From: Papio anubis
Lineage: Eukaryota > Chordata > Mammalia > Primates > Cercopithecidae
DNA: 64,000 bases
Assembly (NCBI RefSeq): GCF_008728515.1
Contig: NC_044988.1
Coordinates: 27,424,998-27,488,997 of the forward strand
Direction: 5' to 3'
A program made the translations under genes and the position numbers. The notes under the pieces were generated by a model. It worked only from the letters and a program-made list of their open reading frames with translations, made no database searches and was not told the origin of the DNA. Positions 36,701 through 48,605 of this stretch are shown piece after piece; positions within the stretch are counted from its first letter, which is position 1, and each line of letters opens with the position of its first letter.

Positions 36701-38120
36701 TTTTAAAGTTATGGTCTTAATATTTGGAACAACAATTTACTGTGTTAGGTTTTGTTTGGATTTTCCGCTTTGGTTTACAATGGCTGTCTCGTGCTTGTTC
36801 TCTGCTATTTGGAGTGAGCGTTCAGCTATCTGCAAACTTCCCTGCTGCTCTCTCTGAAATAAAGTTAGCTTCTGATCCGTACATCTTTAAGAAAGAATTT
36901 TCCTGCTGCTCTGTTCTTGGCAGTGGCTGTGCCAGGCACTTCCATGGCTTCTCCCAGCCTGCCATCTATATTCTATGTCCCACAAAAAGACTTCACCATT
37001 TTTTCTTAGCGTTTTCACAAATCTGGAATTTGTCTGTACCTCTGGAGCACTGGTGTCCATGGAGTGACTTTCCTTTATAAACAAACCACTGAGCTGGCTT
37101 GGCCCTGCCTCTTGTCTTGATCTGCCAGTGTCATGTCCTAGGGGTTGGGTCTGGTACCCTCACTTCTTACATCATCTCAAATGCATTCCTAATATAAACC
37201 AGTTGAGCTGAGGTTTCTCTATTCTATATTTATAAAGCAAAGTCCTTGACCCAGTCCCCATCTCTATGTTCATGGGGAAAACTCCTGCAGTAACCTTTAT
37301 TTCAGTGCATCATTTTCCTTGGCTAGTTTAAATGCAGTATCTCTTATTTCATTCTCCTTCTAACCCAAACCCAAACTGATTTCTAAGGTGATCCCTGATA
37401 GCAGACCCAGTCGTTTCTACAAAATGTCATGTTAGTCATCGTGACAGTATAACATTTCTGCTAAAGTAAGTGAATCTTATTTTATGTTCTAGGCACTAGG
37501 CAGTGTTCAAAGGTAATGATGTGGCCATCAGAACTTTTTCTCCACAGAAAGAAATTATTAAATGATGAATGGCTTCACATCCAGATTTGCATACTTCAAA
37601 TAGCTCTTTACCCCAGATATGTTAGTGTTAGGAATGATTAAACTTGGATGTATAGTATGTGGAAGGAAAGGTAATCCTAGGTAGATATCTACTAGAATAA
37701 GTACTACATATGAATTAACATTTATATAGACTATATTATACTTAATGTATATGTAATATACATAATTATGCATATATAATATACATATTTGTGTGCATAT
37801 GGACACATTGTAAAGCAGTGGGAAATTATAGTAAAATTCTTCTAGCACATGCTTACCTGGTATATCACATTTTCTATATTAATTATCATTTCTCCCATAA
37901 AAAAGCTTATAGTCTTTTTCATATCTTGTGAATCCAGCATTAGAGGCAGTGTTCAATTAGCATTTATCAAGAAATGCTAGTTCATGAATTTATTTTTTAA
38001 AGAAAAATAAGTAAATGAAGGCCAAGTTGACCAAATAATTAAATACGGTCTCAGAAGAAATAAAAATTTTCAAATGCATCTCAAAGATGCATCAGAATCT
38101 GCTACTCCTATAACCCTGGG
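36701..38120. other. Intergenic stretch, no gene seen
   Basis: A 118-codon plus ORF at 36724-37080 and a partly antisense 65-codon ORF were examined. Neither shows a family motif, splice context or start context of note. 37640-37860 is very AT-rich with TATA/CATA-type low complexity. Confidence 0.45.
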
Positions 38121-38124
38121 CAAC

Positions 38125-38560
38125 AGCAGTGAACTGAATTCTGTTCTCCCCAAATTTATATGTCAAAGCTCTTACTCCCAACGTGGCTATCTGAAGATAG
38201 GGTCTTTAGGAGGTAATTCAGGTTAAATGAGGATATAAGAGTTGGGGTCTAATCAAATAAAACTGTAGCCTTACAAGAAGAGGAAGCGAAAGAGGTCTGC
38301 CACCCCCATCCCCCTCCCGCCATGCAAGAACAGGGCAAGAAGGTAACAATCTTAGCAATTGTTTTGACTCACCTTCCTATTTTACAGAAATTTATTTTTG
38401 CATGGTTTTGGAGGGTGAAAAGTCCAAGATCAAGGTTCTGGCAGGGTTTTGTTTCTGGTGAGGGCTCTCTTCCTGGCTTGCAGACTACTATCTTCTTTGT
38501 CGTTTAAGCTACCCAGTCTATGGTATTTTGTTACGGTAGACCCAGTTGACTAATACAGCA
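38125..38560 (+). mobile_element. MLT1-like solo LTR, plus strand
   Basis: 'gaactgaattctgttctcccc', 'gaagatagggtctttaggagg', 'aggttaaatgaggatataag', 'acaagaagaggaag', then 'agctacccagtctatgg' and 'gttgactaatacagc' follow the MaLR MLT1 layout. A C-rich run at 38300-38320 lies inside. Confidence 0.75.
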
Positions 38561-38564
38561 GCCT

Positions 38565-38617
38565 ACTTAAACATCCATGGACCTCTGTTTGCTCTGTTAC
38601 TTAAACATCCATGGACC
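38565..38617 (+). repeat. Short tandem duplication
   Basis: ACTTAAACATCCATGGACC occurs at 38565-38583 and again at 38599-38617, giving about 1.6 copies of a 34-bp unit just after the MLT1 LTR end. Confidence 0.85.
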
Positions 38618-38619
38618 AA

Positions 38620-39040
38620 TGTGAGGGTAAGTCAAAACAATGGCTAAGATTTCTTCCAAATCTAACACTAGATGACTAGATTTCCCATCAAACCCCTAGA
38701 GTTTCACAAAGATTCTATCTGCACCTCTGCTATCCATATATTCTAAAGGTTTTAACTTGAATATGGAAAAATGTCATGCAAAATAAATAATCCACAATGA
38801 AACTACTAGCTACCACAGATAAATAAAAATTTATAGATACTGATTTCCCCCTCAAAAAATATCACATACATACTCAACATTATTATAGGGCCAGTGTTGC
38901 CTAAACTTTGACCATTTAAGTTTTATGTCAACCTATATATTTATTCACTTAAAATTTTGTCTTCAGTGGAATTTAAGTTGGCCTACTTTTTTATAATTCG
39001 CCATACCCTAAGCAATCATAAGCTTGATTGTGCTAGTTTT
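38620..39040. other. Intergenic stretch, no gene seen
   Basis: AT-rich, with no recognisable element, between the MLT1 LTR and the young Alu. Confidence 0.4.
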
Positions 39041-39044
39041 ATGT

Positions 39045-39045
<1 letters not shown>

Positions 39046-39086
<41 letters not shown>

Positions 39087-39367
39087 AGATGGAGTCTCGC
39101 TCTGTCGCCCAAACTGGAGTGCAGTGGCCGGATCTCAGCCCACTGCAAGCTTCGCCTTTCGGGTTCACACCATTCTCCTGCCTCAGCCTCCCGAGTAGCT
39201 GGGACTATAGGCGCCCGCCACCTCGCCCAGCTAGTTTTTTGTATTTTTTAGTAGAGACAGGGTTTCACCGGGTTAGCCAGGATGGTCTCGATCTCCTGAC
39301 CTTGTGATCTGCCCGTCTCGGCCTCCCAAAGTGCTGGGATTACAGGCTTGAGCCACCGCGCCCGGCC
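39046..39367 (-). mobile_element. Very young Alu of Old World monkey AluYR type
   Basis: Reverse dimer starting with an uninterrupted 40-T run (39046-39085), so its A tail is long and undecayed. It carries GGCCGGATCTCAGC, CCACCTCGCCCAGCTAG, TTTTTTAGTAGAGACAGG, CCGTCTCGGCCTCCC and GGCTTGAGCC, the set I associate with cercopithecoid AluYR elements. TTATGTGTTTTT flanks both ends (target duplication). It lies about 220 bp beyond the poly(A) signal of the minus-strand gene. Confidence 0.9.
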
Positions 39368-39585
39368 ATTATGTGTTTTTTCTAATAATTATTAAAAGAA
39401 ATACATAATCCATAAAATAATGTTTCACTAAATACCATCTAGAAATGTGTAGTGTACTCTCAGCAAGAAACACACTGAAATTTGGAAAATACCAGAGTAG
39501 CTTATGAAAATAAGGATATAAACACTGGTCCAGAAAATAAGACTTTGTGCTTAAAGGAATCTACTATACTAATACTTCCATTGCA

Positions 39586-39591
39586 TTTATT
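39586..39591 (-). terminator. Poly(A) signal of the minus-strand gene
   Basis: TTTATT on the plus strand, so AATAAA on the minus strand, 69-75 nt past the stop codon of the terminal exon. This gives a short 3' UTR and supports 39661-39843 as the last coding exon. The cleavage site would fall near 39565-39575. Confidence 0.75.
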
Positions 39592-39660
39592 AAGATAGAA
39601 AATCAGCAACTGCTACATCCATTTTTCATTAGTCAGAGATGCTGATTCTATACATTATTT

Positions 39661-39843
39661 TTAAATGGGCGTGATAGGACCACCAGTCAAGGGATAGAGT
39701 TTCCATTTTACATCTGAATTAGCATAAATCCCACTCTCATCATGCCAAGTGTTGATGCCAAATCTTTTAGAACCATTTAGATCCGTGAACTGAGAACGGC
39801 ATTTTCTGTGGACTATGGAATAATCATCTCGACAGGGATAAGC
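39661..39843 (-). CDS. Terminal coding exon of an unrecognised host gene
   Basis: On the minus strand a strong acceptor (a T/C-rich tract running into CCCCCCATAG) at 39844-39845 is followed by 60 open codons and a TAA at 39663-39661. The frame starts in phase 0 with AYPCRDDYS. It includes NTWHDESGIY and ends with PLTGGPITPI. An AATAAA follows within 75 nt. The region has no repeat match and its codon frame is intact over its whole length, unlike the decayed ORFs elsewhere in the window. The peptide is rich in tyrosine, aspartate and proline and has no membrane segment, zinc motif or catalytic motif that I can see. I do not recognise the protein. Short tyrosine- and proline-rich proteins of this style include axonemal and sperm microtubule-inner proteins, but that is only a weak guess. 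Confidence 0.85.
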   Translation of the reverse strand, partial: AYPCRDDYSIVHRKCRSQFTDLNGSKRFGINTWHDESGIYANSDVKWKLYPLTGGPITPI

Positions 39844-40644
39844 CTATGGGGGGAAAAAAAGAGAAATAGTATTTAATAACCGAAATATGTAAAAAGAAGT
39901 AATCTTCAAAAGTTTATCTTTTATATATTATTCTTATGATCAAAGGTTAATTTTTAACAATTGATTAATTTGTTCTCTCAAATAGCAAATGTTTCAATTT
40001 TAAAAATGGCTATTGCATTCATAATTACTTCAAATCCCAAAAAAAGAACATAGTTCATGGTTGTTTATAAAACTAAAAAGTCACTACACATGTAAAATTT
40101 TTCTAAACCACAAATACACAGTATAAAGAACAATTTAAGTTTTATGATCATATATATAAGACCAAAACAATTATAATTTAATACAATTCAACACCTTTCA
40201 AAAAATATGTTATAACCATTGCAAAGAATAATATCTTGGGTTATATCTTTAATAATTGTTACCAAGTCTTACTTCCCATGGCAATGATAAATGCCAAGCT
40301 CTGATACATTCCGGTAAGAATTTACCTCAACATAAGCCAGTGTAGTGTTTAAGATGTTTATACTTAGGCCACTTCAGAAAAGCTTCATTGTAATAAAACA
40401 AGATATTATCATTGAGTATTTCCCAAAGGAAATATTGATTCTTTCTGATTACACCAAGGGTAATGGCAGGCATGGAACATAAAGCCTTTTAACTGATTAT
40501 CTAATTTCTGCTTTAAATTGGCTCTAATTTTAAAGCACTAGGACATTATTGAAATTAAATCACCAAAGCTATAAAACAATGAAAGAACACCAAAATAGTT
40601 ATAATCTTAGATTGGTTTTGTCAAAAATAATTGAAAAATGTAAT

Positions 40645-40885
40645 CATATGTTCAACCTTAATAGTGTCCATGTATTTACTGAGTGCCTTTTGTGGGTTAG
40701 GCACAAGTATTTGAGTGTTTGTATTTTTTAATCCGTAACTGGGCTGTAAGGTATGAATTATTACACCCACTTTACACATAGAAATGATGATTTACTTAAA
40801 ATTTCAGGAGAGAATTTAAAGAAAGTCAGAATAAACGACTAAGCCAGGACTACAAATTAGATCTATCTGACTATAAAACTCATTA
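40645..40885 (-). repeat. MIR SINE, minus orientation
   Basis: 'tttactgagtgccttttgtgg', 'aattattacacccactttacac', 'ctaagccaggac' is a diverged reverse MIR order (gagcgcttactatgtg, attatccccattttaca, gccgggatt). Confidence 0.7.
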
Positions 40886-41344
40886 TCCCTCCAGAACCCT
40901 AACAAAACCTTTATCAATTAACAGATGAAAATAAATATAAACTATAAAATTGTAGAGCTATATAATATCTGTGTCACTGTTCTATGTAGTTTGGGCTTTT
41001 GCTTTTGTCATTCGGGCTATTTCTTCAGGTGTTATGGTTGGTTGCTTGGTGGGTAGGTCAAATAGAGGTCTTTTAAATGAGATTTGAGCATCACTGGCCC
41101 AAAATGTCCCCTCGAAGGCAGGTGAGATCTTCTCATTCCCATCCCTGCTGCAGTCAAACTGAAGAGAGCTTCAAACACAGCATCGATGTGTTCCTTTAGT
41201 ATTTCATAGGCAGAGAGAAGGATTTTTATGAGGTGAGTGACAAGATGAAATGTGCTGTTCTAGGAAAGTGATTCTGGTAGCAGAAGCACTAAAGACTAGA
41301 GGAGGAAAAAACTGGATTCTGGAACTGTGATTAGAATTGGATCT

Positions 41345-41770
41345 CAGTCATTCAAATGTCATCAATTACATGAATAAACAAACGTAGTCTAGACATACAA
41401 TGAAATATTATTTGTCAACAAAAGGAATAAAATACTGATACATGCTACAGAATTGAAAGACCCTGAAAACATATGCTAAGAAGTGAAACCACATATTGTA
41501 CAATCTCTTGTATTAAGTGTGTAGAGCAAGCAAATTCACAGAGACAGAAAAGTAGACTAGTGATTGCCAGGGAGTGGCATGATGGGAAGGAATGGGGAGT
41601 GACTGTTAATAGGTATTGAGTTTCCTGCGGTACAAAAATGTGAAATTGATTGTGGTGATGATTGTACAATCCCATAAATATACTAAAAAATCACTGAATT
41701 ATACACTTTAAAAGGGTGAGTGTTATAGTATGTGAAATTATATCTCAGTGAAGCTGTTATTAAAAAAAGA
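41345..41770 (+). mobile_element. Old L1 3' UTR end, plus strand
   Basis: 'gacatacaatgaaatattat', 'gatacatgctacag', 'gattgccagggagtgg', 'attgtggtgatgattgtacaat' and 'ttatatctcagtgaagctg' are classic L1M 3' end text. It is directly followed by a plus-strand Alu at the poly-A tail. Confidence 0.75.
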
Positions 41771-41772
41771 AT

Positions 41773-42075
41773 GGACCAGGCACAGTGGCTCACTCCTGTA
41801 ATCCCAACACTTTGGAAGGCCAAGCTGTGAGGATCACTTGAGGCCAGGGGTTTGAGACCAGCCTGGGCAACACAGTGAGACCATGTCTCTATAAAATATA
41901 AAATTAGCTGGGCATAATGACATGTTCTTGTAGTCCCAACTACGCGGAATGCTGAGGTGTGAGGATCACTTAAGTCTAGGAAGCTGAGACTGCAGTGAGC
42001 CATGATCGTGCCACTGCTCTCCAGCCTGGGCAACAGAGCAAGACCCTGTCTCAAAAGAAAAAAAAAAAAAAAGAA
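41773..42075 (+). mobile_element. Alu (AluJ-like), plus strand
   Basis: Dimer from 'gaccaggcacagtggctcac' to an A-rich tail at 42053-42073, with AluJ-type 'ggatcacttgaggccagggg' and 'gagactgcagtgagccatgatcg'. It sits in or at the A tail of the preceding L1. Confidence 0.85.
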
Positions 42076-44239
42076 TGCATTGGAAGTAGCAATTCTGACA
42101 TTAGAAAAACTAGTTAAGAGACTGTTGCCTGTTAATCCATGTTAGTTACATTGGGTTCCTCTTACTCTCAGTGCTGTGCTGGTAAACCAGCTCTAAAAAA
42201 TTAAAATTGTAATATTTGCCAATTTCTGTGGCATAAATACTCCCACTAAGGCTAACTTCAAGTTACCAGAGTGAGGTCAGTGAACACTGAAGAAGAGGTG
42301 AGCATAGTTAGCTCATGCCAACTGTTAAGAGCTGGCTCCAACTCGCCCCTGAGTCCACTTCTCCCATTTCCCAGGGTGTAGCAGGGGTGCGCTTTGAGTA
42401 GGATTGATCCCAGTCCCGGGTCTAGCAGCAGAATCTAATTGGCTAAAGACAATCAGAACAGTGGCATCTCCTTCTCAATGACAGTGATAGGTTCAGTGTT
42501 AGGCATGTGACTTAAATTGGTCCAAATAGATTAAAGCCCAAGACTTCTGTTCAATGGTTTATGTGAAAGAAGTTCTCTTCCACAATTGGACATAAATGAA
42601 GAAGCATCTATCCCAGGGTGCTGTTTGCAGCTCTCCTACAACCAATCTAGCATGAAACCAACACCATAAAACTCACATCTGATAGTCAGTAAGAAACACA
42701 ATGGCATTACTATATCAATCCTTTCCTAAAGTCTGACTTTTTAGAACATGGAAGCCAGTAAGTTGCTTTTATAGTCTGACCCAGTTTGAGCTGGATTTTG
42801 TACATCTTATTAAAAGCATCCTAACATACACCTGAATAATCTACAATATTGGAACACCGAGGTATTTGGAATCAGAGCAAATAAATGGGTCAAAACCAAG
42901 GGAGCAGGGCATATATGAAAAGTAGGAGTGGAGGAAAACAGGAAATTTGTGACAAAACATACAACTAGGAATCAGAAACATGCAAACATGAAATAGGAAA
43001 ACAAGGCAGGCATTCAAAAATTAGAACAACTTGCTAGAAACCTAGAGGGTATAATTATTCTAAGAAAGCAGAGCAAGTATGCTTTTCAAAGTTTAATACA
43101 AAAAGCATGGAACAGAATAGAAAAAAAAAAAAAAAAAGGTACACCAAGAACAACCTCAAAAAACCTTAATATTGATTGCAGCTCAGAACCAAGGCAAAAC
43201 TGATATCATGGGAACCCTGGACAATAAAGTTGTTTGGTATACCACTCAAGCCAATAAAGGGGGTAATAAGTGGAAAATTATTCATGTGTTTTCCTCTTTC
43301 CATGTATATAACCACTCATTCGTACTTTGTCTCAGAAAAACACCAACCAAAGAGCAAAATCATACCAGCTTCTAACATACCTAGTAGGATTTTTCAGCAA
43401 GACAATATCCTTGTAATCCAACTCACAGTTTTGAGGACTTTAGAATGTCAATGATCAAACCTGGGAGATTATAGAGTTCTCCAAATGGGTAGAGAAAATA
43501 TCCTTTGCTATGAAAGCTTAGAGAAGAGCTGAAATGAAGAGAAGGAAGATAGGGAAGAACCTATCTAGGGAATTGTGAGAATTAAAAAACAAAGGGGAAA
43601 GGAGAGCAGAACGAGCCCACTTTATGTCCCAATTTTCCCATCCCTGGGCTTTAATCAGGCAAAGTCCCTTTGACCTGAATAGTGAATGGTACACTAGACA
43701 AATGAGAATGATGGCAAAAAACACACAGGAGCTTCCTTGTCCCCATTTCTGTTGGAAACTCTTGAAATAGATCAACTCTCAGATGGCCCTTTCCTTTCAC
43801 TAGCATGGTCAGGTAGAGGGAACCACTAAGATTCATCAATCCTGAGCCACTTTTGTTTTCCTGTGGCATGGATGAGATCCTAAGGTAGCTGCAAGTCTGC
43901 AGAGGAGGATACTAACAGGGGCTATAGAGCCGACCACTGGAGCTGGGGCTGCGTAAGAGTCACAGAAGGTGTCTGTGGGGTGTACAGTGTCTATGGGAAT
44001 GGAAATGAGGCTGAGTCATCCCAACCAAGCCCAGGGATAGAGAGAAAAAGACTGCCAGTTACAATGTCCATAAAGTTTGGCCACTAATGCTAGCAAAGAA
44101 AAGAGCAACCAGGTAGACTAGGGATATCACCTCAGAGAACAGAACAGGCAGAAAATACCACATGTAAAACCCTACTCCTCCCTTCTGGCATCAGGATGCT
44201 AAGTCACATCCTTCTCTCCATGTATCTGGATGCCATTGT

Positions 44240-44840
44240 AGGGAAAGCTGCATTCTTGTTGCTGCAAACAACCCACTCTGTTCATACTAGTGTAAAACAA
44301 TAGCCATTTCACTATGCCTCCAGATTCTTTGGGTCAGGAATTTGGACAGGATATGGCAAAGGCAGCCCTCTGCTCTGCAATGTTCAGGGTCTCAGCTGAT
44401 TCATAGAAAGAAGACAGATTCATAGAAGACATGAAAGTTGGAAGTGAGTTGAGGGTAGAGGTTGTACACATCTCATTCCTTTTGGTCACCGATGCTGGCT
44501 GGCTGCTGGGACCTTGGCTGGGGCTATTGGTTGGAACAGCTGCATGGGTCCTCTGCCTGGCTTCCTCACAGCACAGTGACTGGCTCCTGAGAATGAGCAT
44601 CCCACAAAGTGAAACAAGAGGAAGGTGTATTGCTCTTTAGCACCTAGCCTTGAAAGTCACATAGCATCCATGCCACCATAGTCACAGTTCACCACAATTC
44701 TCTCTGAGGGGGTAATTTAGACTCTGCTTCTCAGTTGGAGGAGTGTCAAAATCACATTGTAAGAGCATGTGGGAGAGGAGCACATGTTGTGACCAATTTT
44801 GGAAAATACATTTTTCTCCTCTTTTCAGGGAGAAAAGAGT
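44240..44840 (+). repeat. Unassigned interspersed repeat, about 600 bp
   Basis: Text such as 'ggtcaggaatttggac', 'gctggctggctgctgggacc', 'gcctggcttcctcacagcac' and 'gtcaaaatcacattgtaag' belongs to an old mammalian interspersed family that I recognise by pattern but cannot name. A related piece lies at 57360-57690. Overlapping ORFs on both strands are by-products. Confidence 0.5.
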
Positions 44841-44914
44841 ATGGTGTATTGGGGTCCCCAAGACCACCTCAGGTATGAAGATCTAGGAGTACTCACAGTT
44901 GTGTGTGTATATGC

Positions 44915-45082
44915 ACACACACCTATATACAGACACTCCTAAACTTGCAATGCAGTTACATCTTAATAAACCCATCTAAGTAAAAAAAAATCATAAGGTG
45001 AAATGCATTTAATACCAATAAACGCATCATAAAGTCAAAAAAGTGTAAGTTGAACGATTGTAAGTCAGGGACCACCTGTATA
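44915..45082 (-). mobile_element. Tigger/MER-type DNA transposon end
   Basis: 'cataaagtcaaaaaagtgtaagttgaacgattgtaagtcagggaccacctgta' (read in pieces) matches the end of a Tigger-related family whose terminal repeat reads CAGGTGGTCCTCGACTTACG. Only one end remains, and a (GT)n/(CA)n patch lies just before it. Confidence 0.6.
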
Positions 45083-46289
45083 GTTGCACTCATGGTTATG
45101 ATTTATTACATAAAAATGATACAAAGCAAAATCCACAGGAAGCCAGGTGCAAATTTCCAAGAGTCCTCTCCCAGTGGAGTCACACAGGATGAGTGTAAAT
45201 CCCCCAACAGTGAGTTGTGCCATGCTGTCTGCTGGGAAAAGCTAATTGCAGACTCAGTGCCCAAAGTTTTTACTGGGAGCTGGGTCATGTAGGCAGCCTC
45301 TGCCTAGCATGTCCCAAAATTTCAGACTCCCAGAAGGAAACAGGTGTTCAGCATAAACCATATTTTTGCACAAACATTTTAGCCACAATGGGTCATTCTT
45401 ACCCTGAAAGCCAAGTTTCTAGATGCCAATCAAGGGCCAACATTCTAAGTAGGCTTTGAAAGGATAGTAGTCTCAGTTCTGCTGTGTTAGCTCTTCTCTG
45501 CACACACAGGATGGGAGAGAGAGGATCTCTGAGAAGGTGAGCGTTTTCTTCAGGAGGGATTAAACACTTTCTATAGAAAGCAGAACTATTTAAATTATGG
45601 AATCAGACTAAGCATTAAATGGATTGAAGAGTTTATGTTTTCCCACTGGTGGTGGGCTCCAGAAGAAGGTCAATTATCAGTTAGATAAATTTCCTCTGCA
45701 TATGTGAGTTACAGACAGTTATGTTTTCCACACCCTAACATAATTGGTAAATCTCTTTTCAACATTTATTTAGTGGGAATGGGAAGAAAGTGCGTATTGA
45801 AATAGATTTGTGAATTACTATATGTTGCTGTTGGCTAGGTCACTATTCGGTGCTACACACACAGAGTTGTGACAGAGTTTATTTAAGGAAGGACAAGCAT
45901 TGCAAGCTTTTTCTGAGTTCTTCAAGTAGATGAGGGTAACTAGAAGAATTTGTCTAATGTGTGGAATGGGTGGGCATTAGTGCACAAAGGCTGATGCAGA
46001 ATGAGAATGAAAGAGTCATTTCACAGGAAGAACGTAAAGGATTTACACAACTAACTGGGAATAAAGAACCAAAGATGATTCATAGCTTCAAGCCTGGAAG
46101 GCTGGGAGAGTTGTAATAACACTGAAAAGAATTAGAAAGACATGGGGGTGGGGATGATTTGTTTTAGGGGGAAATGATGAGTCACATTTTAGACATTTTT
46201 AATTTAAGATGACATCAGTAAAAATGTTTCTTTGGAAGGTAGTGCTGTGGGACAGATGGCCTGGAGAGAAGTCAGTGCCCTATGCACAG

Positions 46290-46605
46290 CAGTGATCACT
46301 GGCAGGGAAAAAATAGCTATAAAGAACATTATCGGGACCATGGATGATATTTAACATAGACTGTGGGTTATATAATGGCACTGTATCAATTTTCCTGAAA
46401 TTGAAAACTGTACCATAGCTACTCGTCCTTATTTTTAGGAGATGCACATTGAACTGTTTAGGAGCAAAAGGGCACGATGTCTCCAGCCTACCTTCATATG
46501 GTAAACAGCTATCAACTCTGCAAAGAATATATGGAAGCTCCTTGTGCAATTTTTGAAACTTTCCTGTAAGTTTGAAATTATACAACAATTAAAAGTTACC
46601 CCCCA
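46290..46605 (+). mobile_element. Old L1 3' end-like fragment, plus strand
   Basis: 'tatataatggcactgtatcaat', 'tgcacattgaactgtttagg', 'gggcacgatgtctccagc' and 'cctgtaagtttgaaattatac' follow a known old L1 3' UTR layout. Subfamily uncertain. Confidence 0.5.
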
Positions 46606-47276
46606 ACCCCCACCCAATGATGACTGGTACAGAGACATGGCAATGGATGAATTCGCTGAGATTGCATAAAATGAGAGGTGCAGGGATCTGGGGCCCAAAT
46701 GATTGGATGCCCATGATTGGGTCCGTAAAGAAGCCATGAAGGACAGAGAAGGAGAGATAAGGAGAGAGTGTTGCAATGTCATAGGCTCTGAAGAGGGAGG
46801 GAGGCTGAAGAATGTGGTGGTAACCAGCAATTGCTAAGCTCCAAAGAAGCCTAACCCAGAGTAGCACCTGACAAAACACAACAATATCAATTAACCTCTA
46901 GCCACCCTTGAGGGTGCATTTTCAGTGAAGGGTTGAGGGAGTCCCATAAAACATGCTGGTAGAAGGAGGAAAAGAAAGAGCATCAGCGAAAGGAATGCTG
47001 TAGGCAAAACAGGTCCTGCTAAAACAGGAAGCACTGGAGTTGCAGCAAAAGAATCACCATAGGGGAAAACTGGCCTTTAGAAAATTGGTTAAGAAAGCAT
47101 TCTTCTTTCTTTTCTTCTTGTTCTCTTCCTTCTCTTTTTTCTTTCACAGATCATGGCAAGGCAGGTTAGGATGTTAAAGGAGGGTCCTCTTAGTGAGTGG
47201 TTCCCCCAACCCACCTTCCCTCATGGTTTTACCACTTACATCAGTAAAATGCATTAATGGATCATTTTGTTTTCTT

Positions 47277-47556
47277 TGTTTTTGAGACAGAGTTCATGTT
47301 GCCCAGGCTGGAGTGCAATGGCACGATCTTGGCTCACCGCAACCTCCGCCTCCCAGGTTCAAGCAATTCTCCTGCCTCAGTCTCCCGAGTAGCTGGGATT
47401 ACAGGCATGCACCACCACGCCTGGCTAATTTTGTATTTTTAGTAGAGATGGGGTTTCTCCCTGTTGAGGCTGGTCTTGAACTCCTGACTTCAGGTGGTCC
47501 ACCTGCCTCAGCCTCCCAAACTGTTGGGATTACAGGCGTGAGCCACCACGCCTGGC
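47277..47556 (-). mobile_element. Alu (AluS-like), minus strand
   Basis: Reverse dimer, 'gagacagagttcatgttgcc' to 'gcgtgagccaccacgcctggcc', with a small deletion in the second arm ('ccctgttgaggctgg'). Confidence 0.85.
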
Positions 47557-48450
47557 CTCATTTATCTTAAACGATGGGCTGTCCCGGTATCCACTCCACC
47601 TCCACCCCCATTGCCTCTTGTGTGCTCTATCCTTACTCTAAGCACCATTATCTCCTGCACCTTTTTTCGGAATAAAATGATACTGCTACTTCTTAGTCAA
47701 CTGTACAGCCAGTCCTTAGCCAATTTTTTCCAATCTTCTGGTAGGTTATTCCCTGGTTCTATTCATTCATATAGGATTTCATCCTTTTTCTTTAGGACCT
47801 TTCATTTCTGATAGTTTTATTTTTCAAGGTCATTTTCAGTTTTAGGACTGCCTTCTGGAACATAGTAACTCTGCCTAATATAATATTACAAGATAATTTG
47901 GAAGCATAGTCTCAATTCCTTCATCCAGATCGTTCATAAAAATGCATAATGAGTTATGTTTCCTGGCCAAATTAGTCAGTGCAAACTAACCTTGCATCCG
48001 CCATGAAAGATAGCTATTAGCCACCTGGCACTGGTACAGCAAAGACCATTCTTCTCTAGTATGCCTATAAGGATGCTCATTTTGAGTATTCCATTTACCC
48101 TTAAAATGCTATTTGAGTTAGTAAGCTTATTTATGTGAATGTCACATTGGATGGAATGAAAATAGATATAAAAGTAAATTGTTGTGATATTTTGTTTCAT
48201 TATTTCCAGCACGCATCATGTATAAAAGTCTTTACCAATTACACGCACTTGACTGAAGACCTGCCTTTCTCTAATAGGTTGTCTTGTAAGCACACGTGCA
48301 GAATGGTGGGAGGAAAAAAAGAACTACCCTACAGTCAAACCTACCTCATCTACCCTGGGGACCAATGGGGGATGGGTATCTCAGGCAGATTCCCTCATTC
48401 ATTTCCTTCACTAAATTTCAAACATTTTATTTCTCTTACTTTTTCAAAAT

Positions 48451-48605
48451 TTTTTTTCAGAGACAGAGTTTCGCTTTTCACTCAACCTGGAGTGCAGTGG
48501 TGCGATGATAGCTCATTGCAGGTTTGAACTCTTGGCCTCAAACCATTTTCCCATCTCAAGCCTCCCAAAGCATTGGGATGACAGGTGTGAGTCACCACAC
48601 CTGAC
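48451..48605 (-). mobile_element. Internally deleted Alu, minus strand
   Basis: 'cagagacagagtttcgctttt' to 'gcgatgatagctcattgcagg' is followed directly by the other end 'cctcccaaagcattggg', 'gtgtgagtcaccacacctg'. Only about 155 bp, so the middle is missing. Confidence 0.8.

Noticed and set aside
36724..37080. 118-codon plus-strand ORF, considered as a possible exon or retrogene
   Set aside because: No protein family features, no splice sites of quality at the ends and no poly-A tail. The cysteine and phenylalanine richness reflects base composition.
37640..37860. AT-rich stretch with repeated ATAT and CATA, considered as a hairpin or regulatory site
   Set aside because: No clear palindrome longer than chance in such composition and no conserved motif. 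Low complexity is enough to explain it.
38957..39307. 116-codon plus-strand ORF
   Set aside because: Translation of a reversed Alu, including its poly-T as polyphenylalanine.
44890..44930. Short GT/CA inverted arrangement (gtgtgtgtatatgcacacacac)
   Set aside because: Small palindromic simple repeat next to a Tigger end, too short and common to be called a structure of interest.
46435..46830. 131-codon minus-strand ORF and an overlapping ORF of 96 codons
   Set aside because: It crosses an old L1 3' end-like fragment and unique intron sequence, and shows no motif.
48135..48527. 130-codon plus-strand ORF
   Set aside because: Its C-terminal part is Alu sequence and the rest shows no motif. It is on the strand opposite to the host gene.
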